From assembly GCF_000018045.1 (NCBI RefSeq), contig NC_009792.1:4340001-4404000 (forward strand): a DNA stretch of 64,000 nt. Reading direction: 5' to 3'. Source of the DNA: Citrobacter koseri ATCC BAA-895 (GTDB lineage Bacteria > Pseudomonadota > Gammaproteobacteria > Enterobacterales > Enterobacteriaceae). The notes under the pieces are model-generated. The model did no database searches. It had not been told where the DNA came from and worked only from the letters and a program-made list of their open reading frames with translations. Made by a program: the position numbers and the translations under genes. Of this stretch, positions 1-14,676 are shown piece by piece. The stretch's first letter is position 1. Every line of letters starts with the position of its first letter.

Positions 1-44
1 TCACGACGGCTCAGCTTGAGCTTAGGACCCAAATATCTTGCCAT
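1..44 (-). CDS. rpsD: 30S ribosomal protein S4, N-terminal fragment (cut by window edge)
   Basis: Only the first 14 codons lie in the window. They translate to MARYLGPKLKLSRR, the standard start of enterobacterial S4. S4 is a primary 16S rRNA-binding protein that nucleates 30S assembly. It is also the translational repressor of the alpha operon, acting on the leader before rpsM. It follows rpsK by 33 nt, as in E. coli. The rest of the gene lies to the left of position 1. Confidence 0.93.
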   Translation of the reverse strand, partial: MARYLGPKLKLSRR

Positions 45-77
45 TTTCTTTCTCCAACAAACCTGGAAAACGAAGCG

Positions 78-470
<393 letters not shown>

Positions 471-483
471 TCAATCACCCCGA

Positions 484-840
484 TTATTTCTTGATCGGTT
501 TGCGCGGACCCTTACGGGTACGTGCGTTGGTCTTGGTACGCTGACCGCGAACCGGGAGACCACGACGATGACGCAAACCGCGATAGCAACCAAGATCCAT
601 CAGGCGCTTGATGCTCATGCTGATTTCACGGCGCAGATCACCTTCAACGACAAATTTGGCAACTTCGTCACGCAGCGTGTCGATTTGTTCTTCAGACAGC
701 TCACTGATCTTAACATTTTCAGCGATACCCGCTGCAGCCAGAATGGCTTTAGAACGGGTCTTACCGACGCCGTAGATCGAAGTTAACGCGATCACAGCAT
801 GTTTCTGATCAGGAATGTTAATGCCTGCTATACGGGCCAC
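484..840 (-). CDS. rpsM: 30S ribosomal protein S13
   Basis: This 118-residue protein begins MARIAGINIPDQKHAVIALT and ends in a lysine-rich tail (RKGPRKPIKK), as S13 does. S13 is in the head of the 30S subunit, bridges to L5 across the subunit interface, and its tail approaches the P-site tRNA. It is the first gene of the alpha operon. Its translation start is the target of S4 autoregulation through the leader just upstream. Confidence 0.98.
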   Translation of the reverse strand: MARIAGINIPDQKHAVIALTSIYGVGKTRSKAILAAAGIAENVKISELSEEQIDTLRDEVAKFVVEGDLRREISMSIKRLMDLGCYRGLRHRRGLPVRGQRTKTNARTRKGPRKPIKK

Positions 841-986
841 TATGCACTCCTACTATTTAATATGTACGCACCATGCTGAAAAGCCCGTTTTCAGGATACT
901 CAAATGGAAACGTACAGACATACAAAAGATTGGCTGGCTAATCTAGCCAGCTCAACCCAACTTTGCAAGAAAAATATGCGAATAAA
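841..986 (-). promoter_or_regulatory. Alpha-operon leader (S4 autoregulation region)
   Basis: The 146 nt between rpmJ and rpsM hold no gene. In E. coli the same interval carries the nested pseudoknot bound by ribosomal protein S4, which traps the 30S on rpsM mRNA. The position and the intact neighbours support the same role here. I did not fold the RNA, so the structure is inferred. Confidence 0.6.
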
Positions 987-2466
<1,480 letters not shown>

Positions 2467-2473
2467 CTGCTAC

Positions 2474-2908
2474 TTATTCCTCGATTTTACCGCCAGCAGC
2501 TTCGATAGCAGCACGAGCGCCTTTAGTAACACGCAGGCCACGAACAGTTACCGGAGTAGTGACTTCACCAGCCAGGATCACTTTCGCGAACTCGATCTGG
2601 ATACCGATAATGTTAGCCGCTTTCAGCGTGTTCAGGTCTACTACGCCGCCTTCTACTTTAGCCAGGTCAGACAGACGAACTTCGGCTGTAATCGCTGCTT
2701 TGCGAGAAGTGAAGCCGAATTTCGGCAGACGACGGTACAGAGGCATCTGACCACCCTCGAAACCGCGACGTACGCCACCGCCAGAACGAGACTTCTGACC
2801 TTTGTGACCACGACCACCGGTTTTACCGAGGCCAGAACCGATACCACGACCCAGGCGTTTACCCGCCTTTTTGGAGCCTTCGGCCGGAGACAGAGTATTT
2901 AAACGCAT
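2474..2908 (-). CDS. rplO: 50S ribosomal protein L15
   Basis: The protein has 144 residues and begins [20 protein letters not shown], followed by the long glycine/arginine-rich N-terminal extension typical of L15, which threads into 23S rRNA. L15 is a late-assembly protein of the large subunit. The start is set by the match with the family. The gene is 3 nt after rpmD and immediately before secY in the spc operon. Confidence 0.98.
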
Positions 2909-2911
2909 CTC

Positions 2912-3091
2912 TTACTCCTCAACTTTAACCATGAAGGAAACCGCGTTGACCATACCACGAACAGCAGGAGTATCCTCGCGCTCTACGGTGTGACCAATAC
3001 GACGCAGACCCAGGCCAAGCAGCGTTGCCTTGTGTTTCGGCAGACGACCGATTGCACTGCGGGTTTGAGTAATTTTAATAGTCTTTGCCAT
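2912..3091 (-). CDS. rpmD: 50S ribosomal protein L30
   Basis: A 59-residue protein beginning [20 protein letters not shown] and ending SFMVKVEE. This is the short bacterial L30, which binds 23S rRNA domain II and resembles the core of eukaryotic uL30. Three nucleotides separate it from rpsE upstream and from rplO downstream, which implies translational coupling within the spc operon. Confidence 0.97.
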
Positions 3092-3094
3092 GGT

Positions 3095-3607
<513 letters not shown>

Positions 3608-3612
3608 CTACC

Positions 3613-3975
<363 letters not shown>

Positions 3976-4509
3976 TTACTTCTTCTTAGCCTCTTTGGTA
4001 CGCACGACTTCGTCGGCGTAACGAACACCCTTGCCTTTGTAAGGCTCAGGACGACGGTAGGCGCGCAGATCTGCTGCAACCTGACCGATCACCTGCTTAT
4101 CAGCACCTTTCAGCACGATTTCAGTCTGAGTCGGACATTCTGCAGTAATACCTGCTGGCAGCTGGTGGTCAACCGGGTGAGAGAAACCTAAGGACAGGTT
4201 TACTACATTCCCTTTAACCGCTGCACGATAACCTACACCAACCAGCTGCAGCTTCTTAGTGAAGCCTTCGGTAACACCGATAACCATTGAGTTCAGCAGG
4301 GCACGCGCGGTACCAGCCTGAGCCCAACCGTCTACGTAACCATCACGCGGACCGAAGGTCAGTGCATTATCTGCATGTTTAACTTCAACAGCATCGTTGA
4401 GAGTACGAGTCAGCTCGCCGTTTTTACCTTTGATCGTAATAACCTGACCGTTGATTTTTACATCAACGCCGGCAGGAACAACGACCGGTGCTTTAGCAAC
4501 ACGAGACAT
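3976..4509 (-). CDS. rplF: 50S ribosomal protein L6
   Basis: The protein has 177 residues and two repeated alpha/beta domains; the C-terminal one carries the signature PEPYKGKGVRY. L6 binds the sarcin-ricin loop region near the factor-binding site. The start MSRVAKAPVVVPAGVDVKIN matches the family. The gene follows rpsH by 12 nt in the spc operon. Confidence 0.98.
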   Translation of the reverse strand: MSRVAKAPVVVPAGVDVKINGQVITIKGKNGELTRTLNDAVEVKHADNALTFGPRDGYVDGWAQAGTARALLNSMVIGVTEGFTKKLQLVGVGYRAAVKGNVVNLSLGFSHPVDHQLPAGITAECPTQTEIVLKGADKQVIGQVAADLRAYRRPEPYKGKGVRYADEVVRTKEAKKK

Positions 4510-4521
4510 TTTTTCCTCCGA

Positions 4522-4920
<399 letters not shown>

Positions 4921-4947
4921 TTACTCCCGTGATTCAATTGGTGACAA

Positions 4948-5253
4948 TTACCAGCTAGCCTTTTTCAAGCCTGGTACTTCACCGCGCATAGCGGCTTCAC
5001 GTAACTTGATACGGCTCAACCCGAACTTGCCCACATAACCATGTGGACGACCTGTTTGACGGCAGCGGTTACGCTGACGAGACGGGCTGGAATCACGCGG
5101 CAGAGTCTGCAGCTTAAGAACAGCGTTCCAACGATCTTCGTCGGAAGCGTTCACATCAGAGATGATCGCTTTCAGTTCAGCGCGTTTCGCGAAGTATTTA
5201 TCAGCTAAAGCTACGCGTTTTACTTCGCGTGCTTTCATTGATTGCTTAGCCAT
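4948..5253 (-). CDS. rpsN: 30S ribosomal protein S14
   Basis: A 101-residue protein, the long form of S14 without the zinc-binding cysteine pairs of the short form. The conserved C-terminal core RNRCRQTGRPHGYVGKFGLS is present. S14 is a late-binding protein in the head of the 30S subunit near S3 and S10. It is in the spc operon, 14 nt after rplE. Confidence 0.98.
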   Translation of the reverse strand: MAKQSMKAREVKRVALADKYFAKRAELKAIISDVNASDEDRWNAVLKLQTLPRDSSPSRQRNRCRQTGRPHGYVGKFGLSRIKLREAAMRGEVPGLKKASW

Positions 5254-5267
5254 TCAGTAACCCTACC

Positions 5268-5807
5268 TTACTTGCGGAACGGGAAGTCAAAGGCAGCCAG
5301 CAGAGCACGGCCTTCTTCGTCAGATTTCGCAGTAGTGGTAATGGTAATATCCAAACCACGAACGCGGTCGACTTTATCGTAGTCGATTTCTGGGAAGATG
5401 ATCTGCTCACGGACACCCATGCTGTAGTTACCACGACCGTCGAAAGACTTAGCGGACAGGCCACGGAAGTCACGGATACGCGGTACAGCAATAGTGATCA
5501 GGCGCTCAAAGAACTCCCACATGCGTTCGCCACGCAGAGTTACTTTACAGCCGATCGGATAGCCCTGACGGATTTTGAAGCCTGCAACAGATTTGCGTGC
5601 TTTGGTGATCAACGGCTTTTGACCGGAGATTGCTGCCAGGTCAGCTGCTGCGTTATCCAGCAGTTTCTTGTCAGCGATCGCTTCACCAACACCCATGTTC
5701 AGGGTGATCTTCTCGACCCGAGGGACTTGCATGACAGAATTGTAGTTAAACTCAGTCATGAGTTTATTAACTACTTCGTCTTTGTAGTAATCATGCAGTT
5801 TCGCCAT
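5268..5807 (-). CDS. rplE: 50S ribosomal protein L5
   Basis: The 179-residue protein begins MAKLHDYYKDEVVNKLMTEF and ends ALLAAFDFPFRK. L5 brings 5S rRNA into the large subunit and contacts the P-site tRNA and S13. The ring segment RGLDITITTTAKSDEEGRAL is characteristic. In E. coli the start region of this gene on the mRNA is the S8 repressor target controlling the distal spc genes. It follows rplX by 14 nt. Confidence 0.98.
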   Translation of the reverse strand: MAKLHDYYKDEVVNKLMTEFNYNSVMQVPRVEKITLNMGVGEAIADKKLLDNAAADLAAISGQKPLITKARKSVAGFKIRQGYPIGCKVTLRGERMWEFFERLITIAVPRIRDFRGLSAKSFDGRGNYSMGVREQIIFPEIDYDKVDRVRGLDITITTTAKSDEEGRALLAAFDFPFRK

Positions 5808-5821
5808 CGTACTACTCCAAA

Positions 5822-6136
5822 TTACTTGATAGTTTCGCTGTTAGATTTGAAGAAACGGACTTTTTTACCGTCTTCGAATCTAAAGCCTACACGGTCAGCC
5901 TTACCGGTTGCCGCATTGAAGATTGCAATGTTGGAAACCTGAATAGCGGCTTCTTTTTCAACGATGCCACCCGGTTGGTTCAGAGCCGGAACCGGCTTCT
6001 GGTGTTTCTTAACCAGGTTGATACCTTCAACAATGACCTTGCCGGAAGACAGGACATTCTTAACTTTACCGCGTTTACCTTTATCTTTACCGGTTAACAC
6101 GATAACTTCGTCATCACGACGGATTTTCGCTGCCAT
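5822..6136 (-). CDS. rplX: 50S ribosomal protein L24
   Basis: The 104-residue protein starts MAAKIRRDDEVIVLTGKDKG, which is the KOW motif of L24. L24 is one of the two assembly initiators of the large subunit and lies near the exit tunnel. The spacing to rplN (10 nt) and rplE (14 nt) fits the spc operon. Confidence 0.98.
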   Translation of the reverse strand: MAAKIRRDDEVIVLTGKDKGKRGKVKNVLSSGKVIVEGINLVKKHQKPVPALNQPGGIVEKEAAIQVSNIAIFNAATGKADRVGFRFEDGKKVRFFKSNSETIK

Positions 6137-6146
6137 GATTCGCTCC

Positions 6147-6518
6147 TTAGAGTACTTCTGGTGCCAGAGAGATAATTTTCATGAACTTCTCGGTACGAAG
6201 CTCACGAGTTACCGGCCCAAAAATACGCGTACCGATAGGCTGCTCGCTGTTATTGTTCAGAATAACGCATGCATTACCATCGAAGCGAATGACAGAACCG
6301 TCCGGGCGACGAACACCCTTCTTGGTGCGCACCACTACCGCCTTCAGCACATCACCTTTTTTGACCTTACCACGCGGAATTGCTTCTTTGATGGTGATCT
6401 TGATGATGTCGCCTACGCCTGCGTAGCGACGGTGCGAGCCACCCAGAACCTTGATACACATTACGCGACGTGCACCGGAGTTGTCGGCGACGTTCAGCAT
6501 AGTCTGTTCTTGGATCAT
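6147..6518 (-). CDS. rplN: 50S ribosomal protein L14
   Basis: First gene of the spc operon, with 123 residues starting MIQEQTMLNVADNSGARRVM. L14 is a beta-barrel protein at the subunit interface, forming bridges to 16S rRNA helix 14, and is the docking site of the silencing factor RsfS. The start is preceded by the spc promoter about 80-85 nt upstream. Confidence 0.98.
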   Translation of the reverse strand: MIQEQTMLNVADNSGARRVMCIKVLGGSHRRYAGVGDIIKITIKEAIPRGKVKKGDVLKAVVVRTKKGVRRPDGSVIRFDGNACVILNNNSEQPIGTRIFGPVTRELRTEKFMKIISLAPEVL

Positions 6519-6597
6519 TTTAGTGCTCCGCTAATGTCAACTACTACTGAGACCCGAAAATCAGGTCGTTAAAAAAGCCCCATATCGGGGGCGCGGC

Positions 6598-6626
6598 ATT
6601 ATAACACCGCTTCAACGATATGGGTA
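6598..6626 (-). promoter_or_regulatory. spc operon promoter
   Basis: On the minus strand a perfect TATAAT occupies 6598-6603, in the same context as the E. coli Pspc (GGTGTTATAATGCCGCGCCC). The -35 box at the expected distance (about 6621-6626, TACCCA) is poor. Transcription runs into rplN. The promoter directly follows the S10-operon terminator, so the two operons are separate units. Confidence 0.8.
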
Positions 6627-6661
6627 GAAAAAATAAACGGCCCATCGCTGAGCCGTTTATT
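6627..6661 (-). terminator. Rho-independent terminator of the S10 operon
   Basis: A perfect 9-bp stem pairs ATAAACGGC with GCCGTTTAT (arms 6633-6641 and 6652-6660). On the minus strand it is followed by a run of T residues. It stands 20-odd bases after the rpsQ stop and immediately before the spc promoter. Confidence 0.85.
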
Positions 6662-6681
6662 CGTTGAGAATGGGTACTGTA

Positions 6682-6936
6682 TTACAGAACCGCTTTCTCT
6701 ACAACGCGAACCAGCGTCCAGGACTTAGTCTTGGACAGTGGGCGGCATTCGCGGATTTCAACCACGTCACCGGTACCACATTCGTTGTTCTCGTCATGTA
6801 CGTGCAGTTTGGTCGTACGCTTGATGAATTTACCGTAGATCGGGTGTTTCACAAAACGTTCGATAGCAACAACAATGGATTTCTCCATTTTGTCGCTAAC
6901 AACGCGACCTTGCAGAGTACGGATTTTATCGGTCAT
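6682..6936 (-). CDS. rpsQ: 30S ribosomal protein S17
   Basis: The 84-residue protein begins [20 protein letters not shown], an OB-fold protein and primary 16S rRNA binder (5' domain). It is the last gene of the S10 operon. Its start codon overlaps the rpmC stop by one base, indicating coupled translation. A strong terminator follows. Confidence 0.98.
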   Translation of the reverse strand: MTDKIRTLQGRVVSDKMEKSIVVAIERFVKHPIYGKFIKRTTKLHVHDENNECGTGDVVEIRECRPLSKTKSWTLVRVVEKAVL

Positions 6937-7126
6937 TACGCACCCGCCTTCTCAGTCAGTAAAGTCTTAACGCGTGCGACATCACGACGCACTTGCTTCA
7001 ACAGGTGAGACTGTTGCAGCTGGCCACTTGCAGCCTGCATACGCAGGTTGAACTGCTCACGCAGCAGGTTCAGCAGCTCGGTGTTCAGCTCTTCAACACT
7101 CTTCTCACGCAGCTCTTTTGCTTTCA

Positions 7127-7127
<1 letters not shown>
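6936..7127 (-). CDS. rpmC: 50S ribosomal protein L29
   Basis: A 63-residue helical-hairpin protein, [20 protein letters not shown], typical of L29. It sits at the tunnel exit beside L23, where trigger factor and SRP dock. The gene overlaps rpsQ and rplP by one base on each side, a compact arrangement shared with E. coli. Confidence 0.98.
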
Positions 7128-8610
<1,483 letters not shown>

Positions 8611-8615
8611 CTACC

Positions 8616-8897
<282 letters not shown>

Positions 8898-8910
8898 TTA
8901 TCCTCTAAAA

Positions 8911-11294
<2,384 letters not shown>

Positions 11295-11326
11295 TGTTTC
11301 AACCTCTCAATCGCTCGATGACCTGA

Positions 11327-11638
11327 TTAACCCAGGCTGATCTGCACGTCTACACCGGCAGCCAGGTCCAGACGCATCAGAGCATCAACGGTTTTCTCGG
11401 TTGGCTCAACGATGTCAACCAGACGCTTGTGAGTGCGAATTTCGTACTGATCGCGCGCGTCTTTGTTAACGTGCGGGGAGATCAGAACGGTAAAGCGCTC
11501 TTTGCGGGTCGGCAGCGGGATCGGACCACGGACTTGCGCACCAGTGCGCTTAGCAGTCTCGACGATTTCCGCGGTTGATTGATCGATCAGACGATGATCA
11601 AACGCTTTCAGGCGGATACGGATTCTTTGGTTCTGCAT
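11327..11638 (-). CDS. rpsJ: 30S ribosomal protein S10 (NusE)
   Basis: The 103-residue protein begins [21 protein letters not shown]10 is in the 30S head and also acts as NusE, partnering NusB in transcription antitermination and NusG in transcription-translation coupling. It is the first gene of the S10 operon, with the regulatory leader just upstream. Confidence 0.98.
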
Positions 11639-11808
11639 GAGACCAGAGCTCCAATTATTTTATAAACGAAAATGATTACTCCTCGTGCCCATTACGATTG
11701 ATGGGAGAGTGTAACCGTTCTTACGTAGCTCCCCGATTGGGAGCATTGTTAGATAACCAAATCGGCTACCTAAGGTTCAGATCGAACCTGCCGTCAACTA
11801 AGACAAGC
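11639..11808 (-). promoter_or_regulatory. S10 operon leader (L4-responsive attenuator)
   Basis: About 170 nt of untranslated RNA precede rpsJ. On the minus strand a hairpin is formed by GCTCCC-AATC-GGGGAGC, followed by a pyrimidine-rich hairpin near CTCCCATC and then the rpsJ ribosome-binding site. The length and elements match the E. coli leader, where L4 with NusA stimulates termination and also blocks translation. The function is inferred from that similarity. Confidence 0.75.
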
Positions 11809-11814
11809 CCGCGC

Positions 11815-11842
11815 ATTATACGCAAATCTCAGCCTGACGCAA
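11815..11842 (-). promoter_or_regulatory. S10 operon promoter
   Basis: On the minus strand TATAAT lies at 11815-11820 and TTGCGT at 11837-11842, 16 bp apart. It is followed by the G+C-rich discriminator GCGCGGG typical of stringently controlled promoters. The surrounding sequence matches the E. coli S10 promoter by recall. Confidence 0.8.
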
Positions 11843-12017
11843 GTGCCGCGTAGATATTAATCATTTCGTCTGTAATGCGAGCAACTTCGCACATGCATTG
11901 TGCCGTTTTTGTTTTGCGCATTTTCTTCGGAATACACTGCGCAACGTCATCATTCCTCCGTTGCATGGAAAATGAGTTTCACGGATGGTGAGCGCAACGT
12001 TTAATGAGGATGACATG

Positions 12018-12485
12018 ATGCAACCCGACCTCCCCTTCCTGATTATCTACCTCTTATTATCTGCGCTATCCGGGATATATGACGCGCGAACAGGACTCTT
12101 GCCCGATCGGCTTACCTGTCCCCTGCTCTGGAGCGGCCTGCTTTATTACCTGTGCTGTTTACCTGACCATTTGCCAGATGCGCTTTGGGGCGCCATTGCG
12201 GGTTACGGCGGGTTCGCCCTTCTCTATTGGGGATATCGACTGCTGTATCGCAAAGAAGGGCTCGGGTACGGCGATATCAAATTTCTTGCCGCGCTTGGCG
12301 CCTGGCATCGTTGGGAGTCATTACCCCTGCTGGTCTTTCTGGCCGCGCTTATTGCCAGCATTAACGTGATGGCGATGTACGTAATAAACGGGAAAGGGGC
12401 ATTAAAAAACCCGCTGCCGTTCGGGCCATTTCTGGCGGCTGCGGGTTTTATCATTGGCTGGAAAACACTGCTGTCGGGGAGTTAA
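12018..12485 (+). CDS. Short type IV prepilin peptidase (GspO/HopD-like), core domain only
   Basis: This family cleaves prepilin-type leader peptides in the inner membrane for type II secretion or type IV pili. The 155-residue product is mostly hydrophobic with about six membrane segments. Both catalytic aspartates of A24 peptidases are visible: one in SGIYDARTGLLPD, one in GYGDIK (GxGD motif). Full-length enzymes have some 70 further N-terminal residues with two CxxC pairs and the N-methylating domain; these are absent. Two adjacent ATGs (12015, 12018) follow a GAGG element; I chose the second. It overlaps the bfr stop tail to tail. No gsp genes lie nearby in the window. Salmonella HopD is, as I recall, similarly short. 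Confidence 0.82.
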   Translation: MQPDLPFLIIYLLLSALSGIYDARTGLLPDRLTCPLLWSGLLYYLCCLPDHLPDALWGAIAGYGGFALLYWGYRLLYRKEGLGYGDIKFLAALGAWHRWESLPLLVFLAALIASINVMAMYVINGKGALKNPLPFGPFLAAAGFIIGWKTLLSGS

Positions 12486-12958
12486 TCGTCCACTTTAATC
12501 TGCGATTGCAGGTAATTCTGTAGACCAATTTTTGCAATCAGATCCAGCTCCGTCTCAAGCCAGTCGATATGCCCTTCTTCATCTGTCAGGATCTCAATCA
12601 TCATGTCCCGGCTAACGTAATCATGAACGCTGTCGGCGTAGGCTATGGCTTCACGTAGATCCTTCGCTCCTTCCAGTTCCAGACGGAGATCTGACTGCAA
12701 CATCTCTTCGACATCTTCACCAATGCCCAGCTTGCCAAGATCCTGCAAGTTTGGGATACCCTCAAGAAATAAAATACGCTCGATATATTTATCAGCGTGT
12801 TTCATTTCATCGATGGATTCATGGTATTCGACGTCATTCAGACGAGTGAGCCCCCAGTTTTTAAACATACGGGCATGGAGAAAGTACTGATTGATTGCGA
12901 CAAGCTCATTTCCCAATAGTTTATTGAGATAATTTATGATTTTAACATCACCTTTCAT
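12482..12958 (-). CDS. bfr: Bacterioferritin
   Basis: Bacterioferritin is a 24-subunit haem-containing iron-storage shell that oxidises Fe(II) at a dinuclear site. The 158-residue length equals E. coli Bfr. Visible ferroxidase ligands are Glu18 in LGNELVAINQYFLHARM, the YHESIDEMKHAD segment (Glu and His), and the later DEEGHIDWLE (Glu and His). Met52, the usual haem ligand, lies in the DEMKHADKYI region. It pairs with bfd upstream (71 nt gap), whose product releases the stored iron. Confidence 0.97.
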   Translation of the reverse strand: MKGDVKIINYLNKLLGNELVAINQYFLHARMFKNWGLTRLNDVEYHESIDEMKHADKYIERILFLEGIPNLQDLGKLGIGEDVEEMLQSDLRLELEGAKDLREAIAYADSVHDYVSRDMMIEILTDEEGHIDWLETELDLIAKIGLQNYLQSQIKVDD

Positions 12959-13029
12959 TTTATAGTCCCTCCGCTTCCACTCTTAGAGCGTAGATGGGGC
13001 TACAAGGATGTCAAAAAAAAGAATGTGAC

Positions 13030-13224
13030 TCAGGCGATTTCTTTAAACTCCGGCATTTGCATTAACTCATCCTGCATCACTTCACGCGCCGCCCGGACGC
13101 ACTTACCGCATTGATTTCCAACAGGAATAAACTTACGTAATTGTTGGAAAGATTGAGGGTGAAACTGACGAACAGCCTGACGAATTTTTTTATCACTTAC
13201 ACCATTACACAAACAAACGTACAT
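13030..13224 (-). CDS. bfd: Bacterioferritin-associated ferredoxin
   Basis: The 64-residue protein has the [2Fe-2S] ligand pattern of Bfd: C4-x-C6 near the N-terminus and C39-x2-C42. Bfd docks on bacterioferritin and delivers electrons to reduce and mobilise core iron. It is the promoter-proximal gene of the bfd-bfr pair. A Fur-like operator sits about 40 nt upstream, as expected for a gene turned on in iron starvation. Confidence 0.96.
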   Translation of the reverse strand: MYVCLCNGVSDKKIRQAVRQFHPQSFQQLRKFIPVGNQCGKCVRAAREVMQDELMQMPEFKEIA

Positions 13225-13259
13225 GATCGCTCCCGTTCAATTTCTGCGCAAAGTGTAAA

Positions 13260-13274
13260 TGAGAATAGTTATGA
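13260..13274 (-). promoter_or_regulatory. Putative Fur box upstream of bfd
   Basis: The 15-mer TGAGAATAGTTATGA matches the 7-1-7 Fur motif TGATAATnATTATCA at 11 of 14 positions. It lies 36-50 nt before the bfd start. E. coli bfd is repressed by Fur, which fits. Direct binding is inferred. Confidence 0.5.
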
Positions 13275-13370
13275 TTACAATAGCACAAATACGTTTGTGT
13301 GCAGGGAGAGGAATAAAAAATGCGACTAAATATGACACTCTTTATATAGCAGGTAGATATGACAGACAGC

Positions 13371-13396
13371 AAAAAGGGCGCCGAAGCGCCCTTTTT
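13371..13396 (-). terminator. Terminator of the str operon after tufA
   Basis: A 6-bp G+C stem (GGGCGC/GCGCCC at 13376-13381 and 13386-13391) with a GAA-type loop is flanked by A and T runs, forming a typical Rho-independent terminator about 25 nt beyond the tufA stop. The flanking runs would also let it act on the plus strand. Confidence 0.85.
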
Positions 13397-13421
13397 AAGT
13401 GCAGAACTAATTATTAAATAA

Positions 13422-14606
13422 TTAGCTCATTACTTTAGCAACAACGCCCGCGCCAACGGTACGGCCGCCTTCACGGATTGCGAAACGCAGACCGTCGTCC
13501 ATCGCGATCGGGTGGATCAGGGTAACAACCATTTTGATGTTGTCGCCCGGCATTACCATCTCTACGCCTTCCGGCAGTTCGATGGTGCCAGTCACGTCAG
13601 TTGTACGGAAGTAGAACTGCGGACGGTAGCCTTTGAAGAACGGAGTATGACGGCCGCCTTCATCTTTGGACAGAATGTACACTTCAGATTCGAACTTGGT
13701 GTGCGGCTTGATGGAACCCGGCTTAGCCAGTACCTGACCACGTTCGATTTCTTCACGTTTGATACCACGCAGCAGAACACCTACGTTCTCACCAGCACGG
13801 CCTTCGTCCAGCAGTTTGCGGAACATTTCAACGCCAGTACAGGTAGACTTCGCAGTCTCTTTGATACCAACGATTTCAACTTCTTCGCCCACTTTGATGA
13901 TACCGCGCTCTACACGACCGGTAACAACGGTACCACGACCGGAGATGGAGAATACGTCTTCGATCGGCAGCAGGAACGGCTTGTCAATCGCACGCTCTGG
14001 TTCCGGGATGTAAGAATCCAGGTAGCCAGCCAGTTCGATGATTTTCGCTTCCCACTCAGCTTCGCCTTCCAGCGCTTTCAGAGCAGAACCACGAACGATC
14101 GGCGTGTCGTCGCCCGGGAAATCGTACTGAGACAGCAGTTCACGCACTTCCATCTCAACCAGTTCCAGCAGCTCTTCGTCATCAACCATGTCGCATTTGT
14201 TCAGGAACACGATGATGTACGGAACGCCTACCTGACGACCCAGCAGGATGTGCTCACGGGTCTGCGGCATCGGGCCGTCAGTCGCAGCAACAACCAGGAT
14301 CGCGCCGTCCATCTGCGCAGCACCGGTGATCATGTTTTTAACATAGTCGGCGTGGCCCGGGCAGTCTACGTGCGCGTAGTGGCGAGTCGGGGTGTCGTAT
14401 TCAACGTGAGAAGTGTTGATGGTGATACCACGAGCTTTTTCTTCCGGCGCGTTATCGATCTGGTCGAATGCACGAGCAGCACCGCCGTAGGTTTTAGCCA
14501 GTACGGTAGTGATTGCAGCAGTCAGAGTAGTTTTACCATGGTCAACGTGGCCGATGGTGCCGACGTTAACGTGCGGTTTTGTACGTTCAAATTTTTCTTT
14601 AGACAC
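13422..14606 (-). CDS. tufA: Elongation factor Tu
   Basis: EF-Tu delivers aminoacyl-tRNA to the ribosomal A site as a GTP complex. The 394-residue length is reached only if translation starts at the GTG at 14606 (protein MSKEKFERTKPHVN); a longer frame to 14651 would add residues absent from the family. G1 motif GHVDHGKT, G3 DCPGHADY and G4 NKCD are intact. The elfamycin-contact region near the C-terminus (HPIAMDDGLRFAIREGGRTV) looks standard. It is the last gene of the str operon, 70 nt after fusA. A second copy (tufB) is expected elsewhere. Confidence 0.98.
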   Translation of the reverse strand: MSKEKFERTKPHVNVGTIGHVDHGKTTLTAAITTVLAKTYGGAARAFDQIDNAPEEKARGITINTSHVEYDTPTRHYAHVDCPGHADYVKNMITGAAQMDGAILVVAATDGPMPQTREHILLGRQVGVPYIIVFLNKCDMVDDEELLELVEMEVRELLSQYDFPGDDTPIVRGSALKALEGEAEWEAKIIELAGYLDSYIPEPERAIDKPFLLPIEDVFSISGRGTVVTGRVERGIIKVGEEVEIVGIKETAKSTCTGVEMFRKLLDEGRAGENVGVLLRGIKREEIERGQVLAKPGSIKPHTKFESEVYILSKDEGGRHTPFFKGYRPQFYFRTTDVTGTIELPEGVEMVMPGDNIKMVVTLIHPIAMDDGLRFAIREGGRTVGAGVVAKVMS

Positions 14607-14676
14607 GGCTATATTCCTTACTATAGTGCTCTCCCCTTCAGGAGAGAGCACGGGACTTAGGTTTTAATCCTGTGGA

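Noticed and set aside
6541..6660. Small gene or ncRNA between rplN and rpsQ
   Set aside because: The sequence is explained by the S10 terminator and the spc promoter.
13512..14660. 382-codon open frame on the plus strand
   Set aside because: Antisense to tufA with the same codon-bias cause.
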